64,000 nucleotides of DNA from Phreatobacter oligotrophus (GCF_003046185.1 NZ_PZZL01000005.1:393676-457675); one strand, 5' to 3'. Positions 8,454 to 18,005 are shown, counted from the first letter of the stretch. The notes: generated by a model from the letters alone, not told the origin. Numbers and translations: made by a program.

Positions 8454-9239
8454 ATGCCGCGCTTTTCTGCCAATCTCGGCTTCCTCTGGCAGGGCATGCC
8501 GCTCCTCGACCAGATCGAGGCCGCCGCCCGCGCCGGCTTCCGCGCCGTCGAGATGCACTGGCCCTACGACACCGATCCGAAGGCGGTGCGCGCCGCCTGC
8601 GAGCGGCTCGGCCTCGCCATGCTCGGCGTCAACACGGTGAAGGGCGACGTGGCGAAGGGCGAGAACGGCCTCGGCGCCCTGCCCGGCCGCGAGGCGGAGT
8701 TCCAGGCCGCCATCGACCAGGCCATTGCCTGGCAGGTCGAGGCCGGCGGCAAGGCGATCCACGCCATGGCCGGCATCGTCCGCCCGGCGGACAAGCCGGC
8801 CGCCACCGCGGTCTGGGTCGAGAACCTGTCGATCGCCGCCGACAAGGCCGCCGCCCACGGCATCACCCTGCTGCTGGAACCGCTGAGCCCCCGCGCCGCC
8901 CCCGGCTATTTCTATTCCACGCTGCGCGGCGCCGGCGAGATCATCGCCCGCGTCGGCAAGCCGAACGTGAAAATCATGTTCGACGTCTTCCATGTCGGCT
9001 GCGCCGAGGGCGACGTGCTGACGAACCTGAAGGCGTGGTGGCCCCATATCGGCCATGTCCAGATCGCCGCCGTGCCGAGCCGGGCCGAACCCGATGAGGG
9101 CGAGATCGATTTCCGCGCCATCTTCCAAGCGCTCGACGCCCAGGGCTATGACGGCTGGGTCGGCGCCGAATATCGCCCGCGCGGCGATACCGATGCGGGC
9201 CTCGGCTGGACGAAGACGCTCGGCGTCACGCTCGGCTGA
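8454..9239 (+). CDS. otnI: 2-oxo-tetronate isomerase OtnI / hydroxypyruvate isomerase family
   Basis: This 261-residue TIM-barrel protein of the Hyi/OtnI family has PRFSANLGFLWQGMPLLDQI at the start and metal-ligand residues in LLEPLSPRAAPGYF and IMFDVFHVG. OtnI converts 2-oxo-tetronate to 3-oxo-tetronate, which feeds OtnK and OtnC. Sequence alone does not separate it cleanly from hydroxypyruvate isomerase, but the operon (7 bp after otnC) does. No dehydrogenase that would make the oxo-acid is in this window. Confidence 0.82.
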   Translation: MPRFSANLGFLWQGMPLLDQIEAAARAGFRAVEMHWPYDTDPKAVRAACERLGLAMLGVNTVKGDVAKGENGLGALPGREAEFQAAIDQAIAWQVEAGGKAIHAMAGIVRPADKPAATAVWVENLSIAADKAAAHGITLLLEPLSPRAAPGYFYSTLRGAGEIIARVGKPNVKIMFDVFHVGCAEGDVLTNLKAWWPHIGHVQIAAVPSRAEPDEGEIDFRAIFQALDAQGYDGWVGAEYRPRGDTDAGLGWTKTLGVTLG

Positions 9240-9449
9240 CCTGCCTCATCCGCGGGCGCGAACAGCGATTGTGCAGCGCAGCAATTTTGCCTGCCGCCTC
9301 AAGCCGTTACGCAATAGCGTTGCGCCCGCCCTGCCGAGAACGAAATCGACAGAACGATTCCAATGTGACAGCGTTCTTGACCTAAGCGGCGATGAACAGC
9401 CGCGACGATTCCGGGCCTACCGGGCCCAGAAGGTCATGAGGAGACCGCG

Positions 9450-12400
9450 ATGGCGAAGGCACCCCCAGCTTCGGCCGATCTCGCCAACAGCTTGCGCTTC
9501 GACGACGTCTCGCTCGACGACAAATATGACCTGACGAAAGAGCGAGTCTTCCTGACCGGCGTGCAGGCGCTGGTGCGCCTCACGCTGATGCAGAAGGAGC
9601 GCGACCGCCGCGCCGGGCTCAACACCGCCGGCTTCGTCTCCGGCTATCGCGGCTCGCCGCTCGGCGGCCTCGACCAGGCCTTCTTCAAGGCCCAGCGCAA
9701 TCTCCTCGCCAGCGACGTGATCTTCACCCCCGGCCTCAACGAGGATCTCGCCGCCACCGCCGTCTGGGGCACCCAGCAGGCCGAGATGCGCGGCGAGGGC
9801 AAGTTCGATGGCGTCTTCGGCGTCTGGTACGGCAAGGGCCCGGGCGTCGACCGTTCGGGAGACGTCTTCCGCCATGCGAACCTCGCCGGCACCTCGCCGA
9901 ATGGCGGCGTCCTCGCCCTCATGGGCGACGACCACACAGCGGAATCCTCCACGGTCGCGCACCAGTCGGAATTCCACTTCGTCGACGTGATGATGCCGAT
10001 CCTGAACCCGGCCGGGGCGCAGGAGATCCTCGACTACGGCCTCTACGGCTGGGCCATGTCGCGCTTCTCCGGCACCTGGACGGCGCTCAAATGCATGAAG
10101 GACACGGTGGAATCCACCGGCGTCGTCGACGGCTCCGTCGACCGCGTGAAGATCGTCCTGCCCGGCGACGACGAGTTCGTCATGCCGCCCGGCGGCATCT
10201 CCATCCGGCCGAACGACGACCGGCACGAGCAGGAAATGCGGCTGCACATGTACAAGCGCGCCGCGGCCCTCGCCTTCATCAAGGCCAACAAGCTCAACCG
10301 CATCATCACCTCAGGCGGCCGCCAGCCGAAGATCGGCATCATCACCACCGGCAAGAGCTATCTCGATGTCCGCCAGGCGCTCGACGAGCTCGGCATCGAC
10401 GAGGTGAAGGCCAACGATCTCGGCCTGCGCCTGTTCAAGATCGCCTGTCCCTGGCCGCTCGACCCGGCGGAGCTGCGCGCCTTCGTCGCCGGCCTCGACC
10501 TCGTCGTCGTGGTGGAGGAGAAGCGTTCGCTGCTCGAGGTGCAGGTCCGCGAGGAGCTCTACGGCCACTCCCACCAGCCCATCGTCATCGGCAAGAAGGA
10601 CGAGAGGGGCGAATGGCTCTTCCCCGTCCATGGCGCCCTCGACCCCAACGACGTCGCCATCTGCATCGGCGAGCGGATCCTCAAGCATGTCGGCCACAAC
10701 GACCAGATCGCCGCCAATGTCGCACGCCTGAAGGGCGCGCAGGATGTCCTGAAGACCACGCCGGTCATCGCCACCCGCATCCCCTATTTCTGCTCGGGCT
10801 GCCCGCATAACACCTCGACCGTCGTGCCGGAAGGCATGCGCGCCTATGCCGGCATCGGCTGCCATTACATGGCGCTGTGGATGGACCGGAACACCGAGGG
10901 CTTCACCCAGATGGGCGGCGAGGGCGCCAACTGGGTCGGCGAGGCACCGTTCTCGAAGCGCGGCCATGTCTTCCAGAACATCGGCGACGGCACCTACAAC
11001 CATTCGGGCTCGCTGGCGGTGCGCTTCGCCGTCGCCTCGAAGGTGAACATCACCTACAAGATCCTCTTCAACGACGCCGTGGCCATGACCGGCGGCCAGC
11101 GCCACGAGGGCGGCCTGACCATGCCGATGATCGCCGCGCAGATGCGCGCTGAGGGCGTCGAGCGCATCGCCGTCGTCACCGACGAGCCGGACAAATATGC
11201 CGGGCACGGCATCGCTTTCCCGACCGGCACGACCATCGACCACCGCGACGATCTCGACCGGGTGCAGAAGGAGCTGGCTGAAGTCGGCGGGGTCTCCGTG
11301 CTGATCTACGACCAGACCTGCGCCGCCGAGAAGCGCCGCCGCCGCAAGCGCGGCACGTTCCCCGATCCAGTGAAGCGCGTCATCATCAACGAGGCGGTCT
11401 GCGAGGGCTGCGGCGATTGCGGCGTGGCCTCCAACTGCGTCTCGGTGCAGCCGCTCGACACCGAGTTCGGCCGCAAGCGCACCATCGACCAGTCGTCCTG
11501 CAACAAGGACTTCTCCTGCGTGAAGGGCTTCTGCCCGAGCTTCGTCACGGTGCATGGCGCCGAGCCCAAGAAGGGCCAGGCCATGGCCGTGCAGGCGGAC
11601 ATTTCCGCCCTGCCCGACCCGGTCATCCCGACCATCGAGCACACCTACAACGTCCTCATCGAGGGCGTCGGCGGCACGGGCATCGTCACGGTCGGCGCCA
11701 TCCTCGGCATGGCCTGCCATCTCGAGAAGAAGGGTGTCGGCCTCATCGACATGGCGGGCCTCGCCCAGAAGGGCGGCGAGGTCTTCTCGCACATGCGCAT
11801 TGCCCGCCTGCCCGAGGACATCCACTCCATCCGCGTCCATGCCGGCTCGGCCGACCTCGTCCTCTCCGGCGACATCGTCGTCGCCGGCGGCAAGAAGTCC
11901 CTCGCCGCCATGAAGCCGACCACCAAGGTGGTGGTGAACACAGTCGAGACCCTGCCCGGCCAGTTCACCCGCGACGCCAATTTCTCGCTCCCCTCGGAGC
12001 GGCTGAAACGGGCGATCATCGGCCATGCCAGCCGCGAGACGACGCATCTGGTGGACGCCCAGCGCCTCGCCACGGCGCTGATGGGCAATTCCATCGCTAC
12101 CAACCTCTTCCTCGTAGGCTACGCCTACCAGATCGGTGGCCTGCCGCTCACCGCCGCCGCCATCGAGCGGGCCATCGAGCTCAACGGCGAGGCGGTGAAA
12201 ATGAACATCACCGCCTTCCGCTGGGGCCGCCTCTGCGCCCATGACCGGGCGGCGGTGGAGGCCCTCGTCGCGCCGGTGACGAAGCCGACCGGCATCGAGA
12301 CCCTGTCGCAGACGCTGGACGAGGTCATCGCCCGCCGCATCGACCAGCTCACCCGCTACCAGAACGCGGCTTACGCCGCGCGCTATGCGGGCCTTGTCGA

Positions 12401-12977
12401 GACGGTCCGCAAGGCGGAGGCCGAGAAGGCGCCGGGCAAGCAGGGCCTCACGGAGGCGGTCGCCCGCTTCCTCTACAAGCTCATGGCCTACAAGGACGAG
12501 TACGAGGTCGCCCGGCTCTACACCGACGGCAATTTCCTCAAGCAGGTGGCCAAGACCTTCGACGGCAAGGACCTGCGCTTCGAGTTCCACCTCGCCCCGC
12601 CGCTCCTCGCCCGCCCCGATGACGGCGGCCGTCCCCGCAAGATGAGCTTCGGGCCGTGGATGATGAAGGCGTTCCGGGTTCTCGCGGCGCTGAAGGGCCT
12701 GCGCGGCACCGCCTTCGACATCTTCGGCTACACCGAGGAGCGCAAGACCGAGCGCCAGCTCATCCGCGACTACGAGGCGCTGGTCGCCGAGATCGTCGCG
12801 AAGCTGACGCCCGACAACCACGCGCTCGCGGTCGGCCTCGCCTCGATCCCGGAGAAGATCCGCGGCTTCGGCCACGTGAAGGCGCGCCATCTCGAGGTGG
12901 CGAAGAAGGAAGAGGCCGCCCTGCTGGCCGAGTTCCGCTCCGGTCCGACGCCCGAGGTCAAGCTCGCGGCGGAGTAA
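9450..12977 (+). CDS. Indolepyruvate:ferredoxin oxidoreductase, fused alpha-beta form
   Basis: This very long single chain (1175 residues) carries a thiamine-diphosphate 2-oxoacid oxidoreductase. The N-terminal pyrimidine-binding part includes GFVSGYRGSPLGGLD. The TPP/Mg site is near residue 510 (GDGTYNHSG). A Cys-rich iron-sulfur segment lies near residue 650 (CEGCGDC..SNC). The IorB-like gamma domain starts near residue 739 (GVGGTGIVTVG). The enzyme oxidatively decarboxylates aryl pyruvates made by transamination of aromatic amino acids to aryl-acyl-CoA, reducing ferredoxin. The start has a GAGGAGA ribosome site. It stands alone; a long upstream gap (9240-9449) holds its promoter. Confidence 0.92.
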   Translation: MAKAPPASADLANSLRFDDVSLDDKYDLTKERVFLTGVQALVRLTLMQKERDRRAGLNTAGFVSGYRGSPLGGLDQAFFKAQRNLLASDVIFTPGLNEDLAATAVWGTQQAEMRGEGKFDGVFGVWYGKGPGVDRSGDVFRHANLAGTSPNGGVLALMGDDHTAESSTVAHQSEFHFVDVMMPILNPAGAQEILDYGLYGWAMSRFSGTWTALKCMKDTVESTGVVDGSVDRVKIVLPGDDEFVMPPGGISIRPNDDRHEQEMRLHMYKRAAALAFIKANKLNRIITSGGRQPKIGIITTGKSYLDVRQALDELGIDEVKANDLGLRLFKIACPWPLDPAELRAFVAGLDLVVVVEEKRSLLEVQVREELYGHSHQPIVIGKKDERGEWLFPVHGALDPNDVAICIGERILKHVGHNDQIAANVARLKGAQDVLKTTPVIATRIPYFCSGCPHNTSTVVPEGMRAYAGIGCHYMALWMDRNTEGFTQMGGEGANWVGEAPFSKRGHVFQNIGDGTYNHSGSLAVRFAVASKVNITYKILFNDAVAMTGGQRHEGGLTMPMIAAQMRAEGVERIAVVTDEPDKYAGHGIAFPTGTTIDHRDDLDRVQKELAEVGGVSVLIYDQTCAAEKRRRRKRGTFPDPVKRVIINEAVCEGCGDCGVASNCVSVQPLDTEFGRKRTIDQSSCNKDFSCVKGFCPSFVTVHGAEPKKGQAMAVQADISALPDPVIPTIEHTYNVLIEGVGGTGIVTVGAILGMACHLEKKGVGLIDMAGLAQKGGEVFSHMRIARLPEDIHSIRVHAGSADLVLSGDIVVAGGKKSLAAMKPTTKVVVNTVETLPGQFTRDANFSLPSERLKRAIIGHASRETTHLVDAQRLATALMGNSIATNLFLVGYAYQIGGLPLTAAAIERAIELNGEAVKMNITAFRWGRLCAHDRAAVEALVAPVTKPTGIETLSQTLDEVIARRIDQLTRYQNAAYAARYAGLVETVRKAEAEKAPGKQGLTEAVARFLYKLMAYKDEYEVARLYTDGNFLKQVAKTFDGKDLRFEFHLAPPLLARPDDGGRPRKMSFGPWMMKAFRVLAALKGLRGTAFDIFGYTEERKTERQLIRDYEALVAEIVAKLTPDNHALAVGLASIPEKIRGFGHVKARHLEVAKKEEAALLAEFRSGPTPEVKLAAE

Positions 12978-13009
12978 AAGGTGGGCCCGGCTGGGCGACC
13001 TGCATAACG

Positions 13010-13187
13010 GAAGTGCGTCCTTCGAGGCTCGCTGTCGCTCGCACCTCAGGATGAGGACGGTGGAGCGCTGCATGAGGGTCGCACGCGCAGTCTTGCGCAC
13101 TGCGCGAGGCCTTTAAATCCGTCTGCCGTTCATCACCCTCCCTCATCCTGAGGTGCGAGCGACAGCGAGCCTCGAAGGACGCACTTC
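13010..13187. repeat. Two perfect 47-bp inverted repeats (REP-like intergenic element)
   Basis: The arm at 13010-13056 and the arm at 13141-13187 are exact reverse complements over 47 bp, separated by 84 bp. The core reads GAAGTGCGTCCTTCGAGGCT onward. They fill most of the 327-bp gap between the oxidoreductase and a serine hydrolase. Similar GTGCGAGC..GCGAGCCTCGAAGGA units are, from memory, common in intergenic DNA of Hyphomicrobiales. A transcript through this region would form a very long hairpin. Confidence 0.9.
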
Positions 13188-13304
13188 ATCCCTGCAGCCC
13201 TGTCGTCCCCGCTCCCGCTGCAGGGCCCCGCCCCATCGGCCGCCTATCCCGCCCCCCTGTTTCATGGCAGAGACAAACTCCCCGCGTCTCGGACGGACCC
13301 TGCC

Positions 13305-14432
13305 ATGACCTCGCCCTTCACCCCCTCGCCCGTGGCCGCTGGCTGGGAGACCGTCGCTCCCGCCGAGGCCGGCTTCAACCCCGCGAAGCTCGCCGCCGCG
13401 ACCGCCTTCGCCGAAGGGGCCGAGAGCCCCTGGCCGATGAGCCTCTACTATCCCGACGGGCGCTATGTCGGCATCGTCGAGTGGAACGAGACCGGCCCCT
13501 GGAGCGCCATCGTCGGGCCCGTCATCCCGCGCGGGAAGCCCGCAGGCGTCATCGTCAAGGGCGGCCGCATCGCCGCCTCCTGGGGGGATGTCTCCCGCGT
13601 CGACATGACCTTCTCCATCGCCAAGAGCTATCTCGCGGTGCTCGCAGGTCTTGCCGTCGATGACGGCCTGATCCGCCTCGACGACCCGGTGGCGAAAACC
13701 GTCGACGGCCCGCACTTCGCCTCGGCCCACAACGCCAAGATCACCTGGCGCCACCTCCTCACCCAGGCGAGCGAGTGGGAGGGCGTGATCTTCGAGAAGT
13801 CCGACCAGGTCGACCATAATCGCCAGATCGGCGCCGGCGCCGACAACAGCCGCAAGGGCGAGAAGCGGGAACTGCGAGAGCCGGGGACCTTCTACGAATA
13901 CAACGATGTCCGCGTGAACGTGCTCTCCTACGCCCTGCTGCGCCGTTTCGACCGGGCGCTTCCCGAGGTGCTGAAGGAGCGGATCATGGATCCGATCGGC
14001 GCCTCCGACACCTGGCGCTGGCACGGCTATGAGAACTCGTGGGTCGACCTCGGCAACGGCCGCAAGGCCCAGTCCGTGCCCGGCGGCGCCCATTGGGGCG
14101 GCGGCATCTTCATCTCCGCCCTCGACCATGCCCGCCTCGGCCTCCTGATCGGCCGGCAGGGCGAATGGGGCGGCCGCCAGCTCCTGTCCAAGGCCTATAT
14201 CGCCGAGATGCTGGCGCCTTCCGCCACCAATCCCGACTACGGCTTCCTGTGGTGGCTGAACCGCGGCAAGGCGCGCTATCCCGCCGCCACCGAGCGCAGC
14301 GTCTTCGCGCTCGGCGCCGGGTCCAACATCATCTGGGTCGAGCCGGAGAACGACCTCGTCGTGGTCGGCCGCTGGGCGGACCAGACGAAGTTCAACACCT
14401 TCTTCGATCATGTGATGGGGGCGCTCGCCTGA
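13305..14432 (+). CDS. Serine hydrolase of the class C beta-lactamase fold
   Basis: This 375-residue protein has the SxxK catalytic motif SIAK near residue 103 and a second motif with Tyr in YEYND near residue 198. Near the C-terminus, FALGAGSN probably replaces the KTG triad. There is no signal peptide, so it is probably cytoplasmic. That fits an esterase or amidase of the EstB/COG1680 type better than a true beta-lactamase. Substrate unknown. It starts about 120 bp after the inverted repeat. Confidence 0.8.
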   Translation: MTSPFTPSPVAAGWETVAPAEAGFNPAKLAAATAFAEGAESPWPMSLYYPDGRYVGIVEWNETGPWSAIVGPVIPRGKPAGVIVKGGRIAASWGDVSRVDMTFSIAKSYLAVLAGLAVDDGLIRLDDPVAKTVDGPHFASAHNAKITWRHLLTQASEWEGVIFEKSDQVDHNRQIGAGADNSRKGEKRELREPGTFYEYNDVRVNVLSYALLRRFDRALPEVLKERIMDPIGASDTWRWHGYENSWVDLGNGRKAQSVPGGAHWGGGIFISALDHARLGLLIGRQGEWGGRQLLSKAYIAEMLAPSATNPDYGFLWWLNRGKARYPAATERSVFALGAGSNIIWVEPENDLVVVGRWADQTKFNTFFDHVMGALA

Positions 14433-14481
14433 CGGCTGCCGGCGCAGCTTTCCCCATCACCCCCTTGCCGCGGCTTGATCC

Positions 14482-14501
14482 TGTCGCCATTTCAGGCGAC
14501 A
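14482..14501. promoter_or_regulatory. Short palindrome before a small membrane protein gene
   Basis: TGTCGCC-ATTTCA-GGCGACA is a perfect 7-bp inverted repeat 35 bp before the 77-residue ORF and 50 bp after the serine hydrolase. It could be an operator or a weak terminator stem. Confidence 0.3.
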
Positions 14502-14535
14502 AGACGCGGCACTTCAGCGCAGACGGGAACCACCC

Positions 14536-14769
14536 ATGGCCTCTGCCGGCTCGACCAACTGGACCAATGTCGTCAACGTGCTCGGCGCGACGATCATCGT
14601 CGGCTCGGAGGCGGTGGGCGCCGGCGGCGCCACCGGCTGGGCCGTCGCCAGCCTGATGAAGCTCGGCGACCAGGCCGTCCTCGTCTCGACGGTGGTCGGG
14701 GTCGGACTCGGCATTCTCGCCACCATCGCCTTCCTGCGGTCGGCCTATCGCGCCGAGCCCTTCCGCTGA
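14536..14769 (+). CDS. Small membrane protein, unknown function
   Basis: This 77-residue protein has two predicted membrane segments, about residues 13-38 (Gly/Ala-rich) and 46-68, and ends in a short charged tail (YRAEPFR). I recognise no family. Codon use and composition match its neighbours, which supports it being real. It lies 103 bp downstream of the serine hydrolase and converges on the GNAT gene. Confidence 0.6.
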   Translation: MASAGSTNWTNVVNVLGATIIVGSEAVGAGGATGWAVASLMKLGDQAVLVSTVVGVGLGILATIAFLRSAYRAEPFR

Positions 14770-14782
14770 GGCCCGCGGGACC

Positions 14783-15931
14783 TCAGGCGTAATCCTTGCG
14801 CATGTATTGGACCTTGCGGTCCTCCATCTCCTTCACGGTGGTGCGCACGAAGCCGCGCCGCGCATACCAGTCGATGCGCTGCACCAGCTTGAAGTTCGTG
14901 TAGAGCGTCACGAAGGGCGCCCCGAGGTCGCGCAGCCGCCGCTCGGAAAAGCGCAGGATGGCATCGCCATAGCGCTTGCCGTGATGGCGCGGATGCACCG
15001 CCAGCGAGACGATCACCGGCTCCTCCCCCATCTCGATGACGGCGCAGGCGGCGATGTCCCCGTCCTCCTCCGCCACCCAGATCTCCTGCGTCGCCATCGC
15101 CTCGGCATAGTCCACCATGCGCGGGAATGAGACGGCGCCGGTCAGCGTCTCGTTCGGCAGGTAGGCTGCCTCCTTCAGCGCGGTGATGGCCGGTACGTCG
15201 CGCAAGGTGGCGCGGCGAAGCGTCAGGCCGCCCTCCTCGGCGGTCAGCTGGTTCATCACCGCGAGGCTCACCTTCTGCTGGCCAGCCGCGTCGAAATTCT
15301 CCGGCGCGAGCCAGCGGGTGAAGGCGAGCCGCCGCTGCGGCCATTCGCAATCCAGCATGGAGAACCAGGCGGTGTCGCGGTTGGCGCCCTTGGCGATCAT
15401 GTGCTGGCGGAACAGGCCCTCGAAGGAGAAGCCGAAGCGCAGGGCCGCCTTCTTGGAGGGCTCGTTGAGGTCGTTGCACTTCCACTCGTAGCGGCGATAG
15501 CCCAGCGTCTCGAAGACATAGGTCATCAGCAGGAACTGCGCCTCGGTCGCGGCCGGGGTGCGCTGCAGGGCAGGCGTGTAGAGGATCGAGCCGACCTCGA
15601 TGACCCGGTGTGTCGTGTCGATGCGCATCAGCGAAAGCCAGCCGATGGCGCGATCGTTGAGGTCGGTGATCGCCCAGTAGACGGGATCATTGGTGCCGGC
15701 GGCGATGGTCCGCACATGGGCGTCGAAATCGGCCTTCTGCGCATAGGGGCCCGAGAAGAGATAGGCCCATTGCCAGGCCGCCTCGGGCCCGTGCGACAGC
15801 GCGTAGAGCCCGTCCGTGTCGCGGGCGGGATGGAGCGGCCTCAGGGCGCAGTATCGGCCCTTGAGCGTGACGTGGGTCGGGCGCGGAGCCGGATGGGTGT
15901 CGACGGGAAAGCCGAAGGTCGGGGCGGTCAA
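14783..15931 (-). CDS. Tandem GNAT acetyltransferase
   Basis: Two GNAT-like domains share one chain. The N-terminal half resembles RimJ/RimL-type enzymes acting on protein N-termini (VGSILYTPALQRTPAATEAQ, then RYEWKCNDLNEPSKKAALRFGF). The C-terminal half is a classical GNAT (VIVSLAVHPRHHGKRYGDAI, then FVTLYTNFKLVQRIDWYARRGF). Substrate unknown. The start is uncertain. A strong terminator at 15966-15995 excludes the most upstream ATG (16066), leaving TTG 15931 (382 residues) or TTG 15955. The fusion suggests coupled or duplicated acetyl transfer. Confidence 0.75.
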   Translation of the reverse strand: MTAPTFGFPVDTHPAPRPTHVTLKGRYCALRPLHPARDTDGLYALSHGPEAAWQWAYLFSGPYAQKADFDAHVRTIAAGTNDPVYWAITDLNDRAIGWLSLMRIDTTHRVIEVGSILYTPALQRTPAATEAQFLLMTYVFETLGYRRYEWKCNDLNEPSKKAALRFGFSFEGLFRQHMIAKGANRDTAWFSMLDCEWPQRRLAFTRWLAPENFDAAGQQKVSLAVMNQLTAEEGGLTLRRATLRDVPAITALKEAAYLPNETLTGAVSFPRMVDYAEAMATQEIWVAEEDGDIAACAVIEMGEEPVIVSLAVHPRHHGKRYGDAILRFSERRLRDLGAPFVTLYTNFKLVQRIDWYARRGFVRTTVKEMEDRKVQYMRKDYA

Positions 15932-15965
15932 GGAGCGGCTCCGGGATGCGAACAAGGTACCGCCG

Positions 15966-15995
15966 AAAAACGTCGCGCGGCGAAGGCCGCGCGAC
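15966..15995 (-). terminator. Rho-independent terminator after the IlvD/Edd dehydratase
   Basis: On the reverse strand a perfect 10-bp stem (GTCGCGCGGC/GCCGCGCGAC, loop 4 nt) is followed by a run of T. It ends the dehydratase transcript and lies before the GNAT gene. Confidence 0.85.
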
Positions 15996-16040
15996 AAATG
16001 CCTTTTGGTGATGGCGGGGATCGCCGGAGGCGATGGCCCG

Positions 16041-17843
16041 TCAGTGATTGTCGCGGGGGATGCCACGCTTCTGGGCGATCTTCTGGTATTTGACCGCCGG
16101 CTTCAGCACCATGCCGTCGGAGAGCTGGCTCACCATCGAGCGCTGGATCTCCTGCCAGGGCGTCTGGCTCTTCGGCACCTTGAAGCCGCCATTGGCCTTG
16201 AGCTCGGCCATGCGCGCGGTGAACTCCTCCTCGGAGATGAGGATATTGGCCGAGCGCTTCTTCAGGTCGATGCGCACCCGGTCGCCGGTCTTCAGCACGG
16301 CAAGCCCGCCGTTGGCGCCGGCCTCGGGCGAGGCATTGAGGATGGAGGGCGAGCCGGACGTGCCGGACTGGCGGCCATCGCCGATGCAGGGCAGGTCGCG
16401 GATGCCCTTCTTCAGCAGCGCGGCTGGCGGCTGCATGTTCACCACCTCCGCCGAGCCGGGATAGCCGAGCGGGCCGACGCCGCGCACGAAGAGGATGCAG
16501 GTCTGGTCGATCTTCAGCGCGGGATCGTCGATCCGGTGGTGATAGTCCTCAGGCCCCTCGAAGACGATGGCACGCCCCTCGAAGGCGTCGGGGTCCTTGG
16601 GGTTCGACAGGTAGCGCTTGCGGAAGTCGGCGGAGATGACGCTCGTCTTCATGATGGCGCTGTCGAAGAGGTTGCCCTTCAGCACGATGAAGCCGGCATC
16701 CTTCACCAGCGGCTTGGCATAGGGGCGGATCACGTCGGGATCGGTGATGACCGCGTCCTTGACGTTCTCGCCCATGGTCTTGCCGTTGGCGGTGATCGCA
16801 TCGCCATGGATCTTGCCGGCCTTCAACAGCTCGTTCATCACCGCCGGCAGGCCGCCCGCACGGTAATATTCCTCGCCGAGATAGGCGCCGGCCGGCTGCA
16901 TGTTGACCATGAGCGGCACCTCGTGGCCGACCGTCTCCCAATCCTGGATGTCCAGCTTCACGCCGATATGCTTGGCGATGGCGTTGATGTGGATCGGCGC
17001 ATTGGTCGAGCCGCCGATGGCGGAATTCGCCACGATGCAGTTCTCGAAGGCCTTGCGGGTGAGGATGTCGGAGGGCTTCAGGTCCTCCCAGACCATGTCG
17101 ACGATGCGCTTGCCCGTGGCGAAAGCGATCTGGCCGCGCTCGCGATAGGGCGCCGGGATGGCGGCGCAGGAGGGCAGCGACATGCCGAGCGCCTCGGCCA
17201 GCGCGTTCATGGTCGAGGCCGTGCCCATCGTGTTGCAATGGCCGATGGAGGGCGCCGACTTGGTGACGACGTCGATGAACTCGTCATAGGTGATGGTGCC
17301 GTCGGCCTGGAGCTTGCGGGCCTCCCAGACGACGGTGCCGGACCCGGCGCGCTTGCCGTTCCACCAGCCGTTCAGCATCGGGCCGCCCGACAGGACGATG
17401 GCGGGGATGTTGACCGTGGCGGCCCCCATGACGAGGGCCGGCATGGTCTTGTCGCAGCCGGACATCAGCACGACGCCATCCATCGGATAGCCGTAGAGGA
17501 TCTCGACCAGCGACAGGTACTGCAGGTTCCGGTCCAGCGCCGCGGTCGGGCGCTTCAGCGTCTCCTGGATCTGGTGGACCGGGAATTCCAGCGGAATGCC
17601 GCCGGCATCGCGGATGCCGTCCTTCACGCGCTGGGCGAGCTCGATGTGGTGGCGGTTGCAGGGCGAGATGTCGGAGCCCGTCTGGGCGATGCCGATGATC
17701 GGCCGGCCGGAGCGCAGCTCCTCGACGGTCAGGCCCCAGTTGACCGTCCGCTCCAGATAGATCGCGGTCATTCCCGGGTTTTCCGGATTGTCGAACCACT
17801 GCCGCGAACGCAGGTTCTGGGGCTTCATCTTGCGGCGGGCCAT
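16041..17843 (-). CDS. IlvD/Edd family dehydratase, probably sugar-acid type
   Basis: This 600-residue iron-sulfur dehydratase has cysteine motifs [25 protein letters not shown] and [13 protein letters not shown], expected to hold the cluster, plus the [10 protein letters not shown] motif. Overall it looks closer to arabonate/xylonate-type dehydratases than to IlvD of branched-chain synthesis. That is a judgement from the sequence, and other sugar acids are possible. The product would be a 2-keto-3-deoxy acid. ATG 17843 ([16 protein letters not shown]) has a GGGAGGAAGG ribosome site. A LacI-type palindrome lies 31 bp upstream, suggesting substrate induction. Confidence 0.85.
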   Translation of the reverse strand: MARRKMKPQNLRSRQWFDNPENPGMTAIYLERTVNWGLTVEELRSGRPIIGIAQTGSDISPCNRHHIELAQRVKDGIRDAGGIPLEFPVHQIQETLKRPTAALDRNLQYLSLVEILYGYPMDGVVLMSGCDKTMPALVMGAATVNIPAIVLSGGPMLNGWWNGKRAGSGTVVWEARKLQADGTITYDEFIDVVTKSAPSIGHCNTMGTASTMNALAEALGMSLPSCAAIPAPYRERGQIAFATGKRIVDMVWEDLKPSDILTRKAFENCIVANSAIGGSTNAPIHINAIAKHIGVKLDIQDWETVGHEVPLMVNMQPAGAYLGEEYYRAGGLPAVMNELLKAGKIHGDAITANGKTMGENVKDAVITDPDVIRPYAKPLVKDAGFIVLKGNLFDSAIMKTSVISADFRKRYLSNPKDPDAFEGRAIVFEGPEDYHHRIDDPALKIDQTCILFVRGVGPLGYPGSAEVVNMQPPAALLKKGIRDLPCIGDGRQSGTSGSPSILNASPEAGANGGLAVLKTGDRVRIDLKKRSANILISEEEFTARMAELKANGGFKVPKSQTPWQEIQRSMVSQLSDGMVLKPAVKYQKIAQKRGIPRDNH

Positions 17844-17873
17844 GCCCTTCCTCCCATGTTGCGCTGCGAAGCG

Positions 17874-17887
17874 TTCAATCGATTGAA
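17874..17887. promoter_or_regulatory. LacI/GntR-type operator upstream of the dehydratase
   Basis: TTCAATCGATTGAA is a perfect 14-bp palindrome with a central CG step, the usual form of LacI-family operators. It lies 31 bp before the dehydratase start. No LacI regulator is encoded in this window. Confidence 0.5.
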
Positions 17888-17986
17888 GTGCTTGCCGCGT
17901 CGTCGTTTCCGCGATTTGAGCGCGCGTCTCCGCCGATTGCAACGGCAAAAGAGAGGGAGGCGACATGCGGGCGCGCGGAACTTGTG

Positions 17987-18005
17987 ATATGCTGCGGCAG
18001 CATAT
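17987..18005. promoter_or_regulatory. vapBC operator palindrome
   Basis: ATATGCTGCGGCAGCATAT is a perfect 9+1+9 palindrome ending 19 bp before the vapB ATG. Antitoxins of this type bind such palindromes at their own promoters, so autoregulation is likely. Confidence 0.7.

Noticed and set aside
10311..13100. 929-residue open frame on the reverse strand
   Set aside because: It is antisense to the ferredoxin oxidoreductase, whose family motifs are complete. The frame is open only because high third-position GC removes stops; its His/Asp/Gly/Ala-rich protein has no domain.
13010..13187. CRISPR or insertion-sequence ends
   Set aside because: There are only two arms in inverted orientation, no spacers of regular size and no transposase, so it is a REP-like element.
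15816..17987. 723-residue open frame on the forward strand
   Set aside because: Antisense to the IlvD/Edd dehydratase, which has full catalytic motifs; same GC effect.
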